Positions 20,506 through 32,240 of a stretch of 64,000 nt of DNA are shown here, in pieces (position 1 is the stretch's first letter; the number at the start of each line of letters is the position of its first letter). A program made the position numbers and the translations under genes. Origin of the DNA: Oidiodendron maius Zn (lineage: Eukaryota > Ascomycota > Leotiomycetes > Myxotrichaceae); the NCBI GenBank assembly GCA_000827325.1, contig KN832871.1, forward strand, positions 2,356,001-2,420,000, read 5' to 3'. The notes beneath the pieces were generated by a model. The model worked only from the letters and a program-made list of their open reading frames with translations, did no database searches and was not told the origin of the DNA.

Positions 20506-22652
20506 ATGTTCTCGTCTTCCAATGGATCAAAGAAGTCACCACAACAGGTCAGTGAGAATGACATATAGCGGGATAAAGTGAGCTAACTCAACGTGTCTAT
20601 GCAGGAAATGGTGCAGGTCGGTGAGTTCGATACCTTCTGGCAGCTTGGGTTACGGTTATTTCTGTATACAAATATTGTACATGTATTGGGAGTCTTCTTG
20701 AATCTTGCTAATAAATGGCGCAATGTCACAGAGAGATCCGAGTATGTTCAACCTCTAGTTACAGGAGCTTCCATGGTTGAAAGGGTGGCTGTTGCCGAAA
20801 ATCTTGGGCACTGGCTGACTAGAACACACAGGACTACATCACCCTTCTGGCGCAGCCGGGCTACAAATGGCCGGCGAGAGTCTTCACCTAAAAAACAAGC
20901 AGCCGATTCAGCACTGGTGGTAGGAGCTTCATATTCCCATGTGGATATGTTCGACAGCCTGTAAGCTTCAAGTTACTTTTGCTCTTGTCACAATTTAACA
21001 CGTGTCTAAGGTCCTTATCTCCTAACCAGAACCGACCCAGAACACCTCCTTCAGCGCCGTCATACAAGAGCCATAGTGATACGCCGCCTTTGAGCCGCGG
21101 CCATTCTGGATTAACTTCTCCGCCCCGAAAGTCGTACACAGATTTCTTGTCGCATACGAATAATGACTGGAATGCGGATGACGAGGTAGATGAGGACGTT
21201 GAGTATGGCTACGATAATGACGATGGAGACGACTTCGGGCTGCCTAGCATTTCGAGCATGAAGCGCAAAAGCAAAAAGGCAACCGGTGCTAGCAGTGTAG
21301 ACCCAGGTGGTAGTCAGGTATCACAGGGACATGATAGATCTGGAGATCATGGCGCATTGGGCGCAGCGTTTGGAACTCGAAGACTTTCCAATAGCGAGGA
21401 TATTGCGATTGAACGACCAGCCCCAAGCTATCCTCAACCGAAAAAGACAGAGGGAAAGATTTTAAGGCCACAGTACAAAGAGATTCTCAAAGATCCCGCC
21501 AACTCCCTACATCTAATTAACCATCCCCCTATTTCAGCAGATGCCTCGTCTAAGGATACTGAAGCACACTCCGCACGGATTACGAGAATCAACAAATTCA
21601 AGAAGATACTGCAAGCTACATCAATCCCCCTATCAGATCTGAGAACTGCCGCATGGTCAGGAGTACCAGAAGAAGTCCGTGCTATGACTTGGCAATTGCT
21701 CCTTGGCTATCTCCCTACCAGCAGCGAGCGACGTGTTTCCACCCTAGAGCGTAAGCGGAAGGAGTACTTGGATGGCGTTCGACAAGCATTTGAAAGAGGC
21801 GGTACAGCAGGGCCGGCGGGCAGAGCCAGGGGTCTGGACGAAGCTATCTGGCATCAAATCAGCATTGATGTTCCGCGAACGAATCCGCATTTAGAGCTCT
21901 ACAGTTATGAGGCTACTCAGCGATCCTTAGAACGGATATTGTATGTTTGGGCAGTCCGGCATCCTGCGAGCGGCTATGTTCAAGGCATCAATGACCTTGT
22001 GACCCCTTTCTGGCAGGTATTTCTTGCGACGTATATTGCAGATTCGGATGTTGAAAGTGGCATGGATCCGGGCCAGCTACCAAAGCCTGTTCTGGATGCA
22101 GTAGAAGCTGATTCGTTTTGGTGTTTGACGAAACTTCTGGACGGCATTCAGGATAATTACATATTTGCACAACCTGGGATTCAACGTCAAGTTGCTGCTC
22201 TCCATGATCTGACAGCAAGGATCGACAGCAACCTGGCGAAACATCTGGAAAGTGAGGGGGTCGAGTTTATACAGTTCAGTTTCCGATGGATGAACTGTCT
22301 CTTGATGAGAGAAATTAGTGTCAGGAATACGATTAGGATGTGGGACACATATATGGTCAGTTAATCCCTTCCACATTGGTCGATATGCTAACATTCCAAG
22401 GCCGAGGAGCAAGGCTTCTCCGAATTCCATCTCTACGTGTGCGTTGCATTTCTCGTCAAATGGTCCGAGAAACTCCTCAAAATGGACTTTCAGGAAGTCA
22501 TGATGTTTCTCCAGGCCCTTCCAACACGGGGTTGGACGGAGAAGGATATTGAACTTCTTCTCAGCGAAGCTTTTATCTGGCAATCGCTATTCAAGGGGTC
22601 TTCGTCACATCTTAAAGGCGGAGCAAGCACAACTCCCTCAAATTCAACCTAG
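20506..22652 (+). CDS. GYP1: Rab GTPase-activating protein, TBC domain (Gyp1-like)
   Basis: Exons 20506-20547, 20605-20620 (16 nt), 20732-20960, 21011-22355 and 22401-22652; 627 aa. Junctions are supported by phases, by CTAAC-like branch points and by protein continuity (EMVQVERSEY; DMFDSLSLSPNQ; MWDTYMAEEQGF). A disordered, acidic N-terminal half precedes a TBC domain at about residues 305-610: DLRTAAWSGVPEEVRAMTWQ, then HQISIDVPRTNP with the catalytic arginine finger, and SGYVQGINDL with the glutamine finger. FIQFSFRWMNCLLMREI and VCVAFLVKWSEKLL follow. Both catalytic fingers are intact, so it should stimulate GTP hydrolysis on Ypt1/Rab1-type GTPases at the Golgi. The N-terminal splicing is less certain than the TBC part. 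Confidence 0.88.
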
Positions 22653-23330
22653 GGGTTATGGGCGGCGACTGGCGCTCTCCAATTAACCAGTTTGCTTTAG
22701 GAGAATGAGGCACTGCTGCAAGATATTCAGGTTCTGACAAATCTTCCGTCAAAACGATATCAACACTTTTGGGCCATAAGCAACGCCTCCTAGTTAAGGC
22801 GAGCTTTAACTTCTAGATGGGAATAGCCGTGAGGCTTCACATGAATTGCCTCCACATGGAAACTTCATGAATGACTAGTGGGGGTTTTATGAACCGAAAA
22901 GTTTCTACCCTAGTAGAAGAAAAGCCCCAAGATTAAAGCCAAATTCCATTTAAGATATCCTGGCTACCAGTAAATGAGTGGACTGTTGTCTACGATATGG
23001 GTCGGAATTTGATATCTGCGCTATATGAAAGCAAGTTTTGGCAAGAAACTCTCCGTTATAGTCTCGAAATCCAAATCAGATTCCAGGGATAGTTCAAGAC
23101 TTCAATGTTGTGATTTGCAATGCCTTGCAGTAACGTAATTGACCTTCAAATTTAAGGGCGACTACCCATTTCAACTAAAATACCGTATGATCTAGAGCCC
23201 ATCGGCTCGATTTGCAGACCAGCAATCGATTGAAACAATGCTGCCCATGTGCCCCAGAGTACCAATACGAACGCCAGTTATTTTCCCTTCCTTACCTCCG
23301 TTGAATTTGAACTGGAAATCCAAGATCGCT
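22653..23330. other. Intergenic region between convergent genes
   Basis: 678 bp, AT-rich, no supportable gene. Expected to contain the 3' ends of GYP1 and the NASP-like gene. Confidence 0.4.
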
Positions 23331-24907
23331 CTACTCTTCGGGAATATTTTCTACCTTTGCTTTCTTTGCATTGTCACTATCCTCAGCTAAATCATCCGCC
23401 TTGCGCTTCCCATTGGCGCCATTTGTATTGTCACTCGGCTGAGCAGCAGCAACCTCGGTCGGCTTAGGCTTCTTCTTGTGACGAACAAGACCTGATAAAT
23501 CGGTTGCATTCTTGGTTGCCTCCTCTATGCGAGCTGCAGCATCAGCTGGAGACTCTCCGATGGCAGTGCCAAGGATGCCCCCAAGAGGATTTACGCCACT
23601 GGTAGGTCCATACAAGGCGTCCTTGACGCTTTCTGAAGGGGGAGCTTTAAGATCGATAAGCTAGATCACGGATATCAGTAAGACTCTCGTTGTCCATTAG
23701 TAGACAAACTCACTCGCTGCTCCATTTCGGCAATAATCTCCTTGGAGTCTTTGATTTGTTCGATAGTGATGCTGTTATCATCTGGGGAAAAGGACGAGGC
23801 AAGTTCGACCTCCTTATTCTGTAGTTTAATCTTCACACTTGCAATTGCGGCCTCCATCTCCTTTGCAGCCTCATCTCTCATGCCTTGATCAAGATGTGCC
23901 TCATCTTCCCCCTCTGTGGATTCATCCCCTTCTTCTTTGGTCCTCGTAATTGATGCGAATTCAAGGGCAAGAGACAGCTTGTAGTGGGCTTCTGCGATTG
24001 CTTCATGCTCCTCAGGATATAAGCCCACCTTGATCGCTAAGGATGCTCTGAAATCAACCACGGCAGCAGGAAACCTAGGACGAGGAATTAGAAAATATGC
24101 AACATATTAGGACATGATTAACTGACCTCTCGTTCTCTAAAGAAATTTCTGCCAGAAGGTCATGGGTATCAGCCAGCCGCTCCTTGTCGTGTCTTGTAGC
24201 AGACGAATCGCCCACTTCTTTCCCCTTCCCTTCTGCTACTTCGATCACTTCTGGTTGCTCGAGCTTTTTTGTGAAGAGAACTCTTGCAAGATCCAAAACT
24301 TCAAACGCGGCAGCAAGATCATCTTCCTCCTCTCCCTCCTCCTCTCCCTCGCCCTTCTGCATGTCAGAAAATGTCTTGAGTCAGAATTGTGAAAACTCAC
24401 CTCTCCTTCCTCATCCGAATCTTCAAAGTTTTCGTCGCCAGTGAACTGAAAAAGCGGCTTATTACCATTGGCGACCTCACTGGCTACCACTGCAGTGGTC
24501 GCCGTGCCTCTCTTCTGCTCGGCGATAATCGCGACACCTTCCTCTGCAACTTGATCAACAGGCTTCGTTTCTTCCTTCTTCGCTTTGGCGGCACTACCAG
24601 GCTTCTTCTTTTCACCTGAAGCTTTACCACCTAAGACATCACTCTTGCTCTGGCCGACTTTGAAGAGCGATCGTCCGTAGAGGAATAGAATCTCTGCGTT
24701 CTCCGGAGACATCTCGCCATTGAGCTCAGCTTGCAACTCAGATGCACGCGCATAGGTGTCCGCCGCCTCCTCATAATTCTTGCGCGCGTATTGAGCGGTG
24801 CCTTTCGCACACAGATCTGCGAGGGATACTTTGGCTGAATTCAGAACTTCCTCTGCAGTCAATGCCTCTTCTGGGAAGGCATCCAAGGCGTCAGTAGGGT
24901 CGATCAT
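23331..24907 (-). CDS. NASP: Histone H3-H4 chaperone, SHNi-TPR (NASP/Sim3/Hif1-like)
   Basis: Exons 24907-24401, 24356-24127, 24074-23714 and 23660-23331; 475 aa. TPR-like helices start near residue 25 (ADLCAKGTAQYARKNYEEAA, then SPENAEILFLYGRSLFKVG). This is interrupted by a long acidic/basic insertion ending in ENFEDSDEEGEKGEGEEEGE. TPRs resume with LLAEISLENERFPAAVVDFR and EEHEAIAEAHYKLSLALEF. A coiled stretch and a C-terminal KRKADDLAEDSDNAKKAK nuclear signal complete it. The interrupted TPR with an acidic loop is the SHNi-TPR architecture that binds H3-H4 and delivers newly made histones to chromatin and CENP-A loading. Splice junctions agree with family continuity. It shares a promoter with DPB2 that carries two cell-cycle boxes. 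Confidence 0.9.
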
Positions 24908-25260
24908 GTTGGCTGCCTGTTTCGAGAGGTTTGGGCTAGTGAATGCCTCACAGAGATGATGTTGTAGAACTCGGGTTTCGTGAGCAATTGGGATTGGAAA
25001 GATGGGGTAAGAATGTTGTATGAAGTCGGCGACAGGTGATGGTGAAGCTTGATAACTATAGGCAGGGCAGGGGTCAGCTATCGAATTACGCGACCGGCAC
25101 TTTAGACGTTCACGCGTCAAAAACGCGTCTCCCGCCAGCGTGGGAAGACCATTGCAACTGCCGCCACGCCTGGAAACCAGATATCTGTGCTTTCTATTCC
25201 AGTAATCTTCCTTCTCGTCTTGATCTGTATTTATAATAACTCTACCCAGGATTTAGAACC
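24908..25260. other. Bidirectional promoter of NASP and DPB2
   Basis: Only 353 bp separate the two start codons. The middle carries the paired ACGCGT boxes listed separately, and an additional ACGCGA at 25088-25093. Confidence 0.7.
25112..25128. promoter_or_regulatory. Two MluI cell-cycle boxes (MCB)
   Basis: Perfect ACGCGT at 25112-25117 and 25123-25128, 11 bp start to start, about 205 bp upstream of the NASP ATG and 135 bp upstream of the DPB2 ATG. MCB is the binding site of the MBF (Mbp1/Swi6; Res/Cdc10) G1/S regulator. Binding here is inferred. Confidence 0.7.
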
Positions 25261-27700
25261 ATGAGTCGGCCACACCAGCCTGAAAAGCCTCGAGCCGCTC
25301 CTATATTCAACCCACCACCAACCCCCGCGCATCAGAATCCGATTCCCTCCTCTTCTCCAGCCTTCGCGACTCCTGCACATCCTATACGGCCATTCAATGC
25401 TGCTTCTGTACCAACAAGAGGCAGCATACTTCCGATCCTTCTTCCCCCTGCCACGTTACGCCCGCTTGCCTTCCGAACCTTTACAAAGAAGTACAGCTTA
25501 ACTCTTACCTCCTCCGCCTTACAGGACTTGGCAACTTTCGTCGGAAGGCATTGTGGTACAGGATGGCGAGAAGAAGGCTTAGCGGAGCGGGTGTTAGAAG
25601 AAGTAGCTAGAAGCTGGAAAAATCGAAATGGTGGGGTAATAGTGGATGGTGATGGTGATAGCTTGAAAGAGATCTTAAAAAGCCTCGAGGGGAGCATGAA
25701 TGGAGGAAGGATTGTTGCATCCCGAGAATTGAGTCGCAAAAATAGTCTGGTCCTCGGTTCTTCACAAGAAGTGGATGTTTCTCATACTAGACTTGGGTTG
25801 CGACCACAGGTTCTGGGACGAGAGGACAGCGAGTCCAGTCTGGGCGTGTCAACATTAGATATGGAAGATGAAGAGGAAGACGAAAGTCTGAGAAGTCCGA
25901 GAAAGTGGCTAAAAGTGATTGATGCTTTTGAACAGCCTCGGCTTGTGTACAACGTTGGAAAGAAGCACTTCGATATGTGGGTGGCAGGTTACACGCTTTC
26001 AAGACAAAACTAATTTATGCTTTAGTGAAACATCAAAACCATCACTGCTCCCTCAACAGTCACATAAAACTCAAGTCTTCCGCAATCGATATAATCTCAT
26101 CTACCAACGGCTTCTTCGAAACGAATCTTTCCAAACCCCAACATTTGGAACATCAAAAGTACCCTCATTAATACGGCAGTCTTCCTCGTTTATGACAACA
26201 CAGCAATCATACAAGATTACACCAATAGCCAATCTCCTTGGGCGAAGTGGAAGCAACCACATGCTGCTTGGTCTATTGACAATCTCACCATCTGGCACCC
26301 TTGCCATTAACGACCTGACTGGAAGTATAGCACTGGACCTTACCCATGCCAAACCAATCCCAGAGGACAGTGCATGGTTTACGCCTGGGATGATAGTCTT
26401 AGTAGATGGGACCTACGAAGAAGACGATAATAGTACAGGAACGCTTGGCGGAACTGGTGGTGTTGGAGGCACGATTGGAGGAAAATTTATAGGATTCTTC
26501 ATTGGCGGTCCTCCTTGCGAACGAAGAGCCGTCACTCTAGGTGTTGGTGGTACGAATGGCGAGGGAGATGTAACTGCTGGTGGTGGGTTTGGATGGGTGG
26601 ACTTTTTAGGAGTGGGCAGCGAACGCGCTGTGGGATCAAAAATGCGCAAACTCGAGCAGCGATGGATCAAACACCCAGCAAGAGATGAGGAAGGGGCGGG
26701 AAACGGACGAATCATTGTATTAGGAGAGGTCAATCTCGACCAGCCGCACACCCTTCAAGCTTTAAAAAAGCTCCTGGGTATCTACGCATCAGAACCAGAA
26801 GAAGACACGCCCATGACTTTCGTGTTCATGGGAAACTTCGTCCAGCATGCAATTATGGCACGTGGAGGAAGTGGTGGCAGTATCGAATACAAAGAATATT
26901 TCGATGCACTGGCTTCAACTCTCTCGGATTATCCGACTCTGCTTCAAGCGGCAACATTTGTCTTCGTACCTGGTGACAATGACGGATGGACATCCTCCTT
27001 CTCAGCCGGAGCAGTCACACCATTACCACGTAAAGGCATCCCAGAAATGTTCACGTCACGCATCAAACGCGCTTTTGCGGCTGCCAACGCTGAAGCGGAG
27101 AAGGAACGCAGGGGCAAGACAGATGGAGAAGCAGTATGGACGAGCAACCCAGCTCGACTCTCACTCTTCGGCCCCACGCACGAGATTGTTCTGTTTCGAG
27201 ACAATATGTCAGGTCGGTTGCGAAGGTCAGCAATCAAGTTCTCATCGAAACTGGAAAAGGATGAGGACATGGGGATGTCTCCTGTCGCAGAGCCCGTTAC
27301 AGAGCCTGCTGAAGGGCCCACCGAGATGGACGTTGACACCGATATGCAAGCTGTAAAGTCCAACGTCCCTGAACCCACGCCAGGTGACGAGACCCTATCT
27401 AGTGACCTACACGCTGCTCGCAAACTGGTCAAAACCATATTGGATCAGGGGTACCTCTCGCCATTTGGAATGGCCATTCGCCCTGTTCTATGGGATTATA
27501 CTTGTTCGCTTCAGGTGTACCCTTTGCCTACTGCTATGGTGCTCTGCGACACTGAAGCTCCTGCATTCTGTGTCACGTATGAAGGGTGTCACGTCATGAA
27601 TCCTGGGAGTGTCGTTGCCCCAGGAAGGAGAGGTGTTGCGAAATGGGTAGAGTATAATATTCGGCATAAGGTTGGGAAGGTTAGAGAGGCTCTATTTTGA
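25261..27700 (+). CDS. DPB2: DNA polymerase epsilon subunit B
   Basis: Exons 25261-25976 and 26026-27700; 796 aa. The intron is 49 bp (donor GTGGGT, acceptor TTTAG) and joins KKHFD to IETSKPSLLPQ, as in the family. The N-terminal domain has FTKKYSLTLTSSALQDLATF. Then VFRNRYNLIYQRLLRNESFQ, the OB-fold region KITPIANLLGRSG, and the phosphoesterase-like region with TFVFMGNFVQHA, TFVFVPGDNDGW and SLFGPTHEIVLFRDN. Catalytic metal ligands are not expected, since the B subunits are inactive. Dpb2 is essential and ties Pol2 to the CMG helicase at origins and forks. A tract after KFSSKLEKDE (acidic, about 50 residues) is an insertion before the conserved C terminus. Promoter boxes suggest G1/S expression. 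Confidence 0.95.
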
Positions 27701-28422
27701 AGCATAAAATCATGGAGGGCGCTTAGGAAAGGACAGATGATTCGGGAGCTCGTATGGAACAGCGTAGCGTAAAACTTGCAACGTTAATCATGACAAGATA
27801 ACCTATCCCTCCATGTTAATTGTATACTCAACTTATTTCGGCATCCTTGCCTATTTACAACAGAACCCTCTAGAGTACCGGTGTTGTGGCAGAATTTAAG
27901 CAACACTACAACAATTACACCTAGTGTACGGTGACAGCTTAATCCTCTTAAATATAGTTTCTCCAGAGTGGTTACTAACGTGTATGGCCCTGTGTAAGTC
28001 AGATTTCACTGAATCTAAGCCAAAAGACAATCCAATACTAACTACCTCCAACACAATACACGACTAGCGCATTACAATCAGGACTACACTCTCATTTAAA
28101 ATACCCTAGAGTAAAATCAGGCAAGAGCTCTATGTTACAAATCGATAGATATAGCGCGCCAATCGTTATAGGGTTGCTCTTTAGAAAAGGAAGAATTATA
28201 GTGGAAGGTGTCTAGAATATAGTACTATATACTCAAAATAAGGGAAGATTTAGTGGCAAAACAAGTAGAGTATATACAATTAACATAGTGCAGGAATAGT
28301 ACAATTAAGACACCGTAATCCCATCCTTGTATTCCCAGGTTGTAGTTATCCATTTGTTCACCTCGCTTTGCTAACCCGCAGTGAAACCCGTAAAGACAAA
28401 ATATACCTTTATCCGTATACAA
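27701..28422. other. Intergenic region between convergent genes
   Basis: 722 bp, AT-rich, no gene or RNA recognised. Confidence 0.4.
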
Positions 28423-31400
28423 TCATTGTAATTTCAGCGCCTCTTCGTCCATAACACCAAACAAATCCTCCATTTCCCTTTGTATCTTTCCAATCTCTTC
28501 TGCGAGGAGCCCAGTAACGAGGGTATACGAGTACAAAATTTCGTAGTCCTCGTCTTTCGCTACGATAGTGCCTTCTTCTGCACCGACAGCGTCTTTGCGA
28601 TATTGGAAGATTTTAGCAAGGAGCCGGTAACGCAGATGGGCTGTATTTGGAACCGCATCATTGAGAGAGTACTCAAGCTTCATCGAGCTGGTCAAGACTG
28701 GTTGGGTTAGCATGACAGATGTTGGAAGGGAGGTGAGGACTGAATACCATGAAATAGATGGCTAATTCTGGCACACAACTGGGCTCGCTCTTCGGCTGTA
28801 TATTTGAGGAGAACGGCTTCGCCTTCACTAGCATGAGGGTCTTTCTGTATCACAACGTTCATAGCGTGGAACGCCTCTAGCATCTTATTTGTAGACTCCA
28901 CTATGCGTCCATACTGTGTCGCTGGGAAAGGGCCACGAAGTTCGAACTCGCTAGAAGCCGCACTTCGAAGCTTCTCAAGCCCGAGAACTGTTCACTTTAG
29001 TACCAAATAACGTTACATTCAAAAGAATTCAAACTCACCGTATCTTTGCAGCGCCAACTCTTCGCTGAGATTCATGTACGCATCTTGAGATTCGCCCTCC
29101 AAAAGTGTCGACAAAGGATCTCTCTTCCAAATAAGACCCATTCTCAGCCAGAGGAGAGATAGGCCATCTCTTAACTTGTGTCGTGCAGAGATCGGAAATA
29201 TCACTCTCGTTATGACCAGTCCCCAAACCACACCGGCAAGAACAGCCACTACTCTATGCCACGCAATCTCCATAATGAATGGAGATACACCGCCCTCATC
29301 GTCATCATCATCAGTTTCTTTTATCGACAAACTATACGCATATAAGCACGAGAGATTGTATGTTAGCATAATAAATCGTCCGAACGGGCCGTTGCCTCTA
29401 GCAATGATGATATAGAAGCAAGGTAGGCTGACAAGCCATCCACAAAAAGCCAAAGCAAAGGGGTTGCCTTTGCATGTGGCCCAGATTATTACAGCAAGAA
29501 TAGCTCCAATGAACGTCCCTAAAAACCGAGCCCACCCTGTGGTATTTGATGCACCTATTGTCATACTGCAGACCAACATGTATGATAGCAAGCCCCACTC
29601 ACCTCGCCAATGTTGATAGAATGGACGAGTAACTGGAATAAAGGCGAAGAGAGCATACAGAGCAGCCCCAATGCCGACTTTGAGAGCAAAGCGGACTGCA
29701 ATATGTAAGTAACTAGGAAGTTATTAGAGAGCTAAAACTGACCGTCATCTCTTTCCAGAATCCTGAGTAGATGGAATACCCTTTTATAGAACCCTGCTTG
29801 CACTTTCTTTCCTTGTAATGCAGAACCCAGGTGCCTTGGATTCTGCTGCCCGTCGATGACTAGCTCTGGGACATCTTTAGGTAGAGCTGATCTCTCAGAT
29901 CGCCCTATAAGTGCCTCTCGCTCAATATCGGTAGCAGTTTCTATATCCTTATCAGATTTGGGTATCGGCCAAAGCCGTAGCCACTTCCATGACCGATTCT
30001 TCGCCTGTTCGCTCTGTTCCTTCAGGTCTTCTAAGATAGACAGAAGATTTTGCAGTTCGTTGCCGAAGTCATAGAGACAGAAACTGAAGTGGCCGCAACT
30101 AGCTGCTACTTCTTCAAAATCTGCCTCAATGCTTTCATCCCTTGTCCTATCTAGTTCTTTGCTTTTGTAGAGCTCCTTAAGAGCCTCAGCTCGCGCACCA
30201 CTATACAGAGCCCTACATCAGGATTAGCATAATACGGGCGGGTGCTTTTGGAACACATACAACGCATCATCAAGACTCGTCTTGAAATTTGCATTGATAT
30301 TTATGGAATAATTAGGTCCTGGTCCGAAAGGTAGCTCGTTCAATATCTGAGAAAGCGTATATACTAGCGACTTCATTGATGGGCCAAGGTGCAGAATGAA
30401 CCGCGAGAATATTTCACTCGGGGTTCGAACTGTAGACGGATTAGTATTTGACACACTTGCTTCGCCGTTTCGTCCGTCTTGTCTCGGGGTCTGAGGAAGA
30501 TGCGCCTGTAAATCATCGATCGAAGCTAGGTCTTCAGCCCCGCTTCCCTCCTCAGATCGCTCTTCGATGGCAGTCAAAACGGCAAATCTATCATGCCTCC
30601 CTCCAATTGGTGGTGAAGACGGCCCCTGGCCTTGTGGAAGCCATCGAGAAGCCGTCGTAGAGTTTGCAGGTCTAGATTCGGCCTCCTCACGGAGCAGTGT
30701 GAACTGGGTTGTTGCAGCGCTTCGTAGTCCACCGATCGATTGTGCCAGCCGCTGCATGCAGTTTACGAGGCGAGCTTCTTGTTTATATTGGTCTTCAGCA
30801 CCCAAAACGTAGTGCTCAAACTTGGCCTCCTTAAGATACTTTGTCAGTTGTGTAAAAACTGACTTATATTGGCTCAGGGTTCGGTTGACAGATTTGCCTC
30901 GGAACTCATTTTCTGAGCCGCTGAGGAATGCTTGGGTGATTATCGTGAGCATGTCCCCAAATGATGCTGTTGCCTTGATCATCGATTCTCGGAGCTCTGC
31001 TCGCGCTGAAACAGGCCATAGAAGCAGGCTCACGGCCGAAGTTGCACAGATGCCCATCAAAACCATCTTCATGACCTGCACAATCTTGTCATTCGAGAAA
31101 ACCGCCACTTGGACTGCGTTTTCTTTGGTTAAAACGGTAATTATGGCCAGACTAGCAAGACTGCAGGCCACGTTAACTAGAGGAGCGCTGAACCTCTGCT
31201 TGAGCCACCCAATGAATCCTAATCCGCCCCCACAAAACACAATCAAGACGAGGGCATAACCCAGTTCGATCATATTCAATTGAGTCTCGCAAAGGACTGA
31301 AACGGCCATAGAAGACACGGAGATGAAGAACGCATAGCAGAAGGCCGCAGCCCCGAGCATGGCCGCCTCAACCATTGAGCCTGCCGACCGTGCTGGATGA

Positions 31401-31902
31401 AAGTATACTGTGATCGTAGCAACCATATGTTTCCCATCCTGATGGCCCAAGAAATGGGCAAATGGGGGAAGTAGAGTAGCCATACTTCCCAGCAGGTATG
31501 CCAGAGAGCATTTCAGTATCGACTTAGCCGTAGGTGACTTCAAATATGCCCATGTCTCTTTTGAGCACCTCACAACACTGCCCCGAGCCGTCCGGAATTT
31601 GTCTGCCAGCGAGGTGGATCCGCCGCGAGGGTTGAAGAAATCGTCGACATCCCGGTGCTGAGGGCTTACGCCGTCAAAGCTCGCCGCAGACCGAAGAGTT
31701 ATCTGTCTCCGGACTCGCTCGCCTGTCCCAGGGATGATGAAGGTTCCATTCCTAAGCTTCTGGACGACCTGAAGTGTCAGCACGTCACGGATGGTCTTGG
31801 TGGGAGCCGCCACCCGGGGGAGCTTACGCCACGTTTTGGAGCGCGCACGAATCGACGACTGGAGGGCGAACTTGGACTGTGCGAAGCTGGGGGGAGGCTC
31901 AT
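28423..31902 (-). CDS. FUSC / aromatic-acid-exporter-like protein (BRE4-like)
   Basis: Exons 31902-31828, 31759-30261, 30212-29743, 29695-29039, 28987-28748 and 28697-28423; 1071 aa with all phases consistent. Two membrane modules flank a long cytosolic region. The first holds SILKCSLAYLLGSMATLLPP, GKHMVATITVYFHPARSAGS and a string of hydrophobic helices to LLLWPVSARAELR. The second holds FALKVGIGAALYALFAFIPV, HWRGEWGLLSYMLVCSMTIG, ASNTTGWARFLGTFIGAILA and FPISARHKLRDGLSLLWLRM. This duplicated arrangement matches fungal Brefeldin-A-sensitivity Bre4-like and FUSC/ArAE proteins, probable exporters at the plasma membrane or an internal membrane; the substrate is unknown. The first exon was chosen because the long exon lacks an in-frame ATG upstream of its conserved start. 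A GTAAGC donor and CTGAC branch support it. Confidence 0.82.
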
Positions 31903-32240
31903 ATTGACCGGCTCATGATTCTGTCTCTCTCTTGTTCTGCTGCGCGGAAAGTTGTGGTTGCTGTTGCGTTGCAGTGTCTGGTGATAAGGGCGTTGTGAGA
32001 GAGCTTGGACCTACCCAGCACTTCTTTCTGCCGAAAGCGATTATCGACGGAAGGCTGACTGGTGGGGAAGAAGGTGGGGGAGTGTTGACCGCCACTGCTA
32101 ACGCGCGACCGTTTTATAACGTTCGTACAGCCAGCTAGATCAGACTTCTCCATGCACATAATTAATCACATGGCGGCACGGGGGTGGGTGAATGCCCTGA
32201 TGGGCGACGGCGATATTAGTTATAAAGCGGAATATTACAA
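31903..32240. other. Upstream region of the FUSC-like gene
   Basis: A TATA-like GTTATAAAAC on the minus strand at 32119-32110 lies about 210 bp before the proposed ATG. An upstream ATG at 31916 opens a five-codon frame that terminates across the proposed start (ATATGA), so a short overlapping uORF may reduce translation. The 3' end of PRP24 is at 32241. Confidence 0.45.

Noticed and set aside
24908-25120. N-terminal extension of the NASP-like protein up to 25120
   Set aside because: The extension has no TPR character and covers the shared promoter; the ATG at 24907 (MIDPTDALDAF) fits the family.
30224-31813. FUSC-like protein starting at a GTG at 31813
   Set aside because: Nuclear genes rarely start at GTG, and a short upstream exon with ATG, GTAAGC donor and CTGAC branch point gives a better start.
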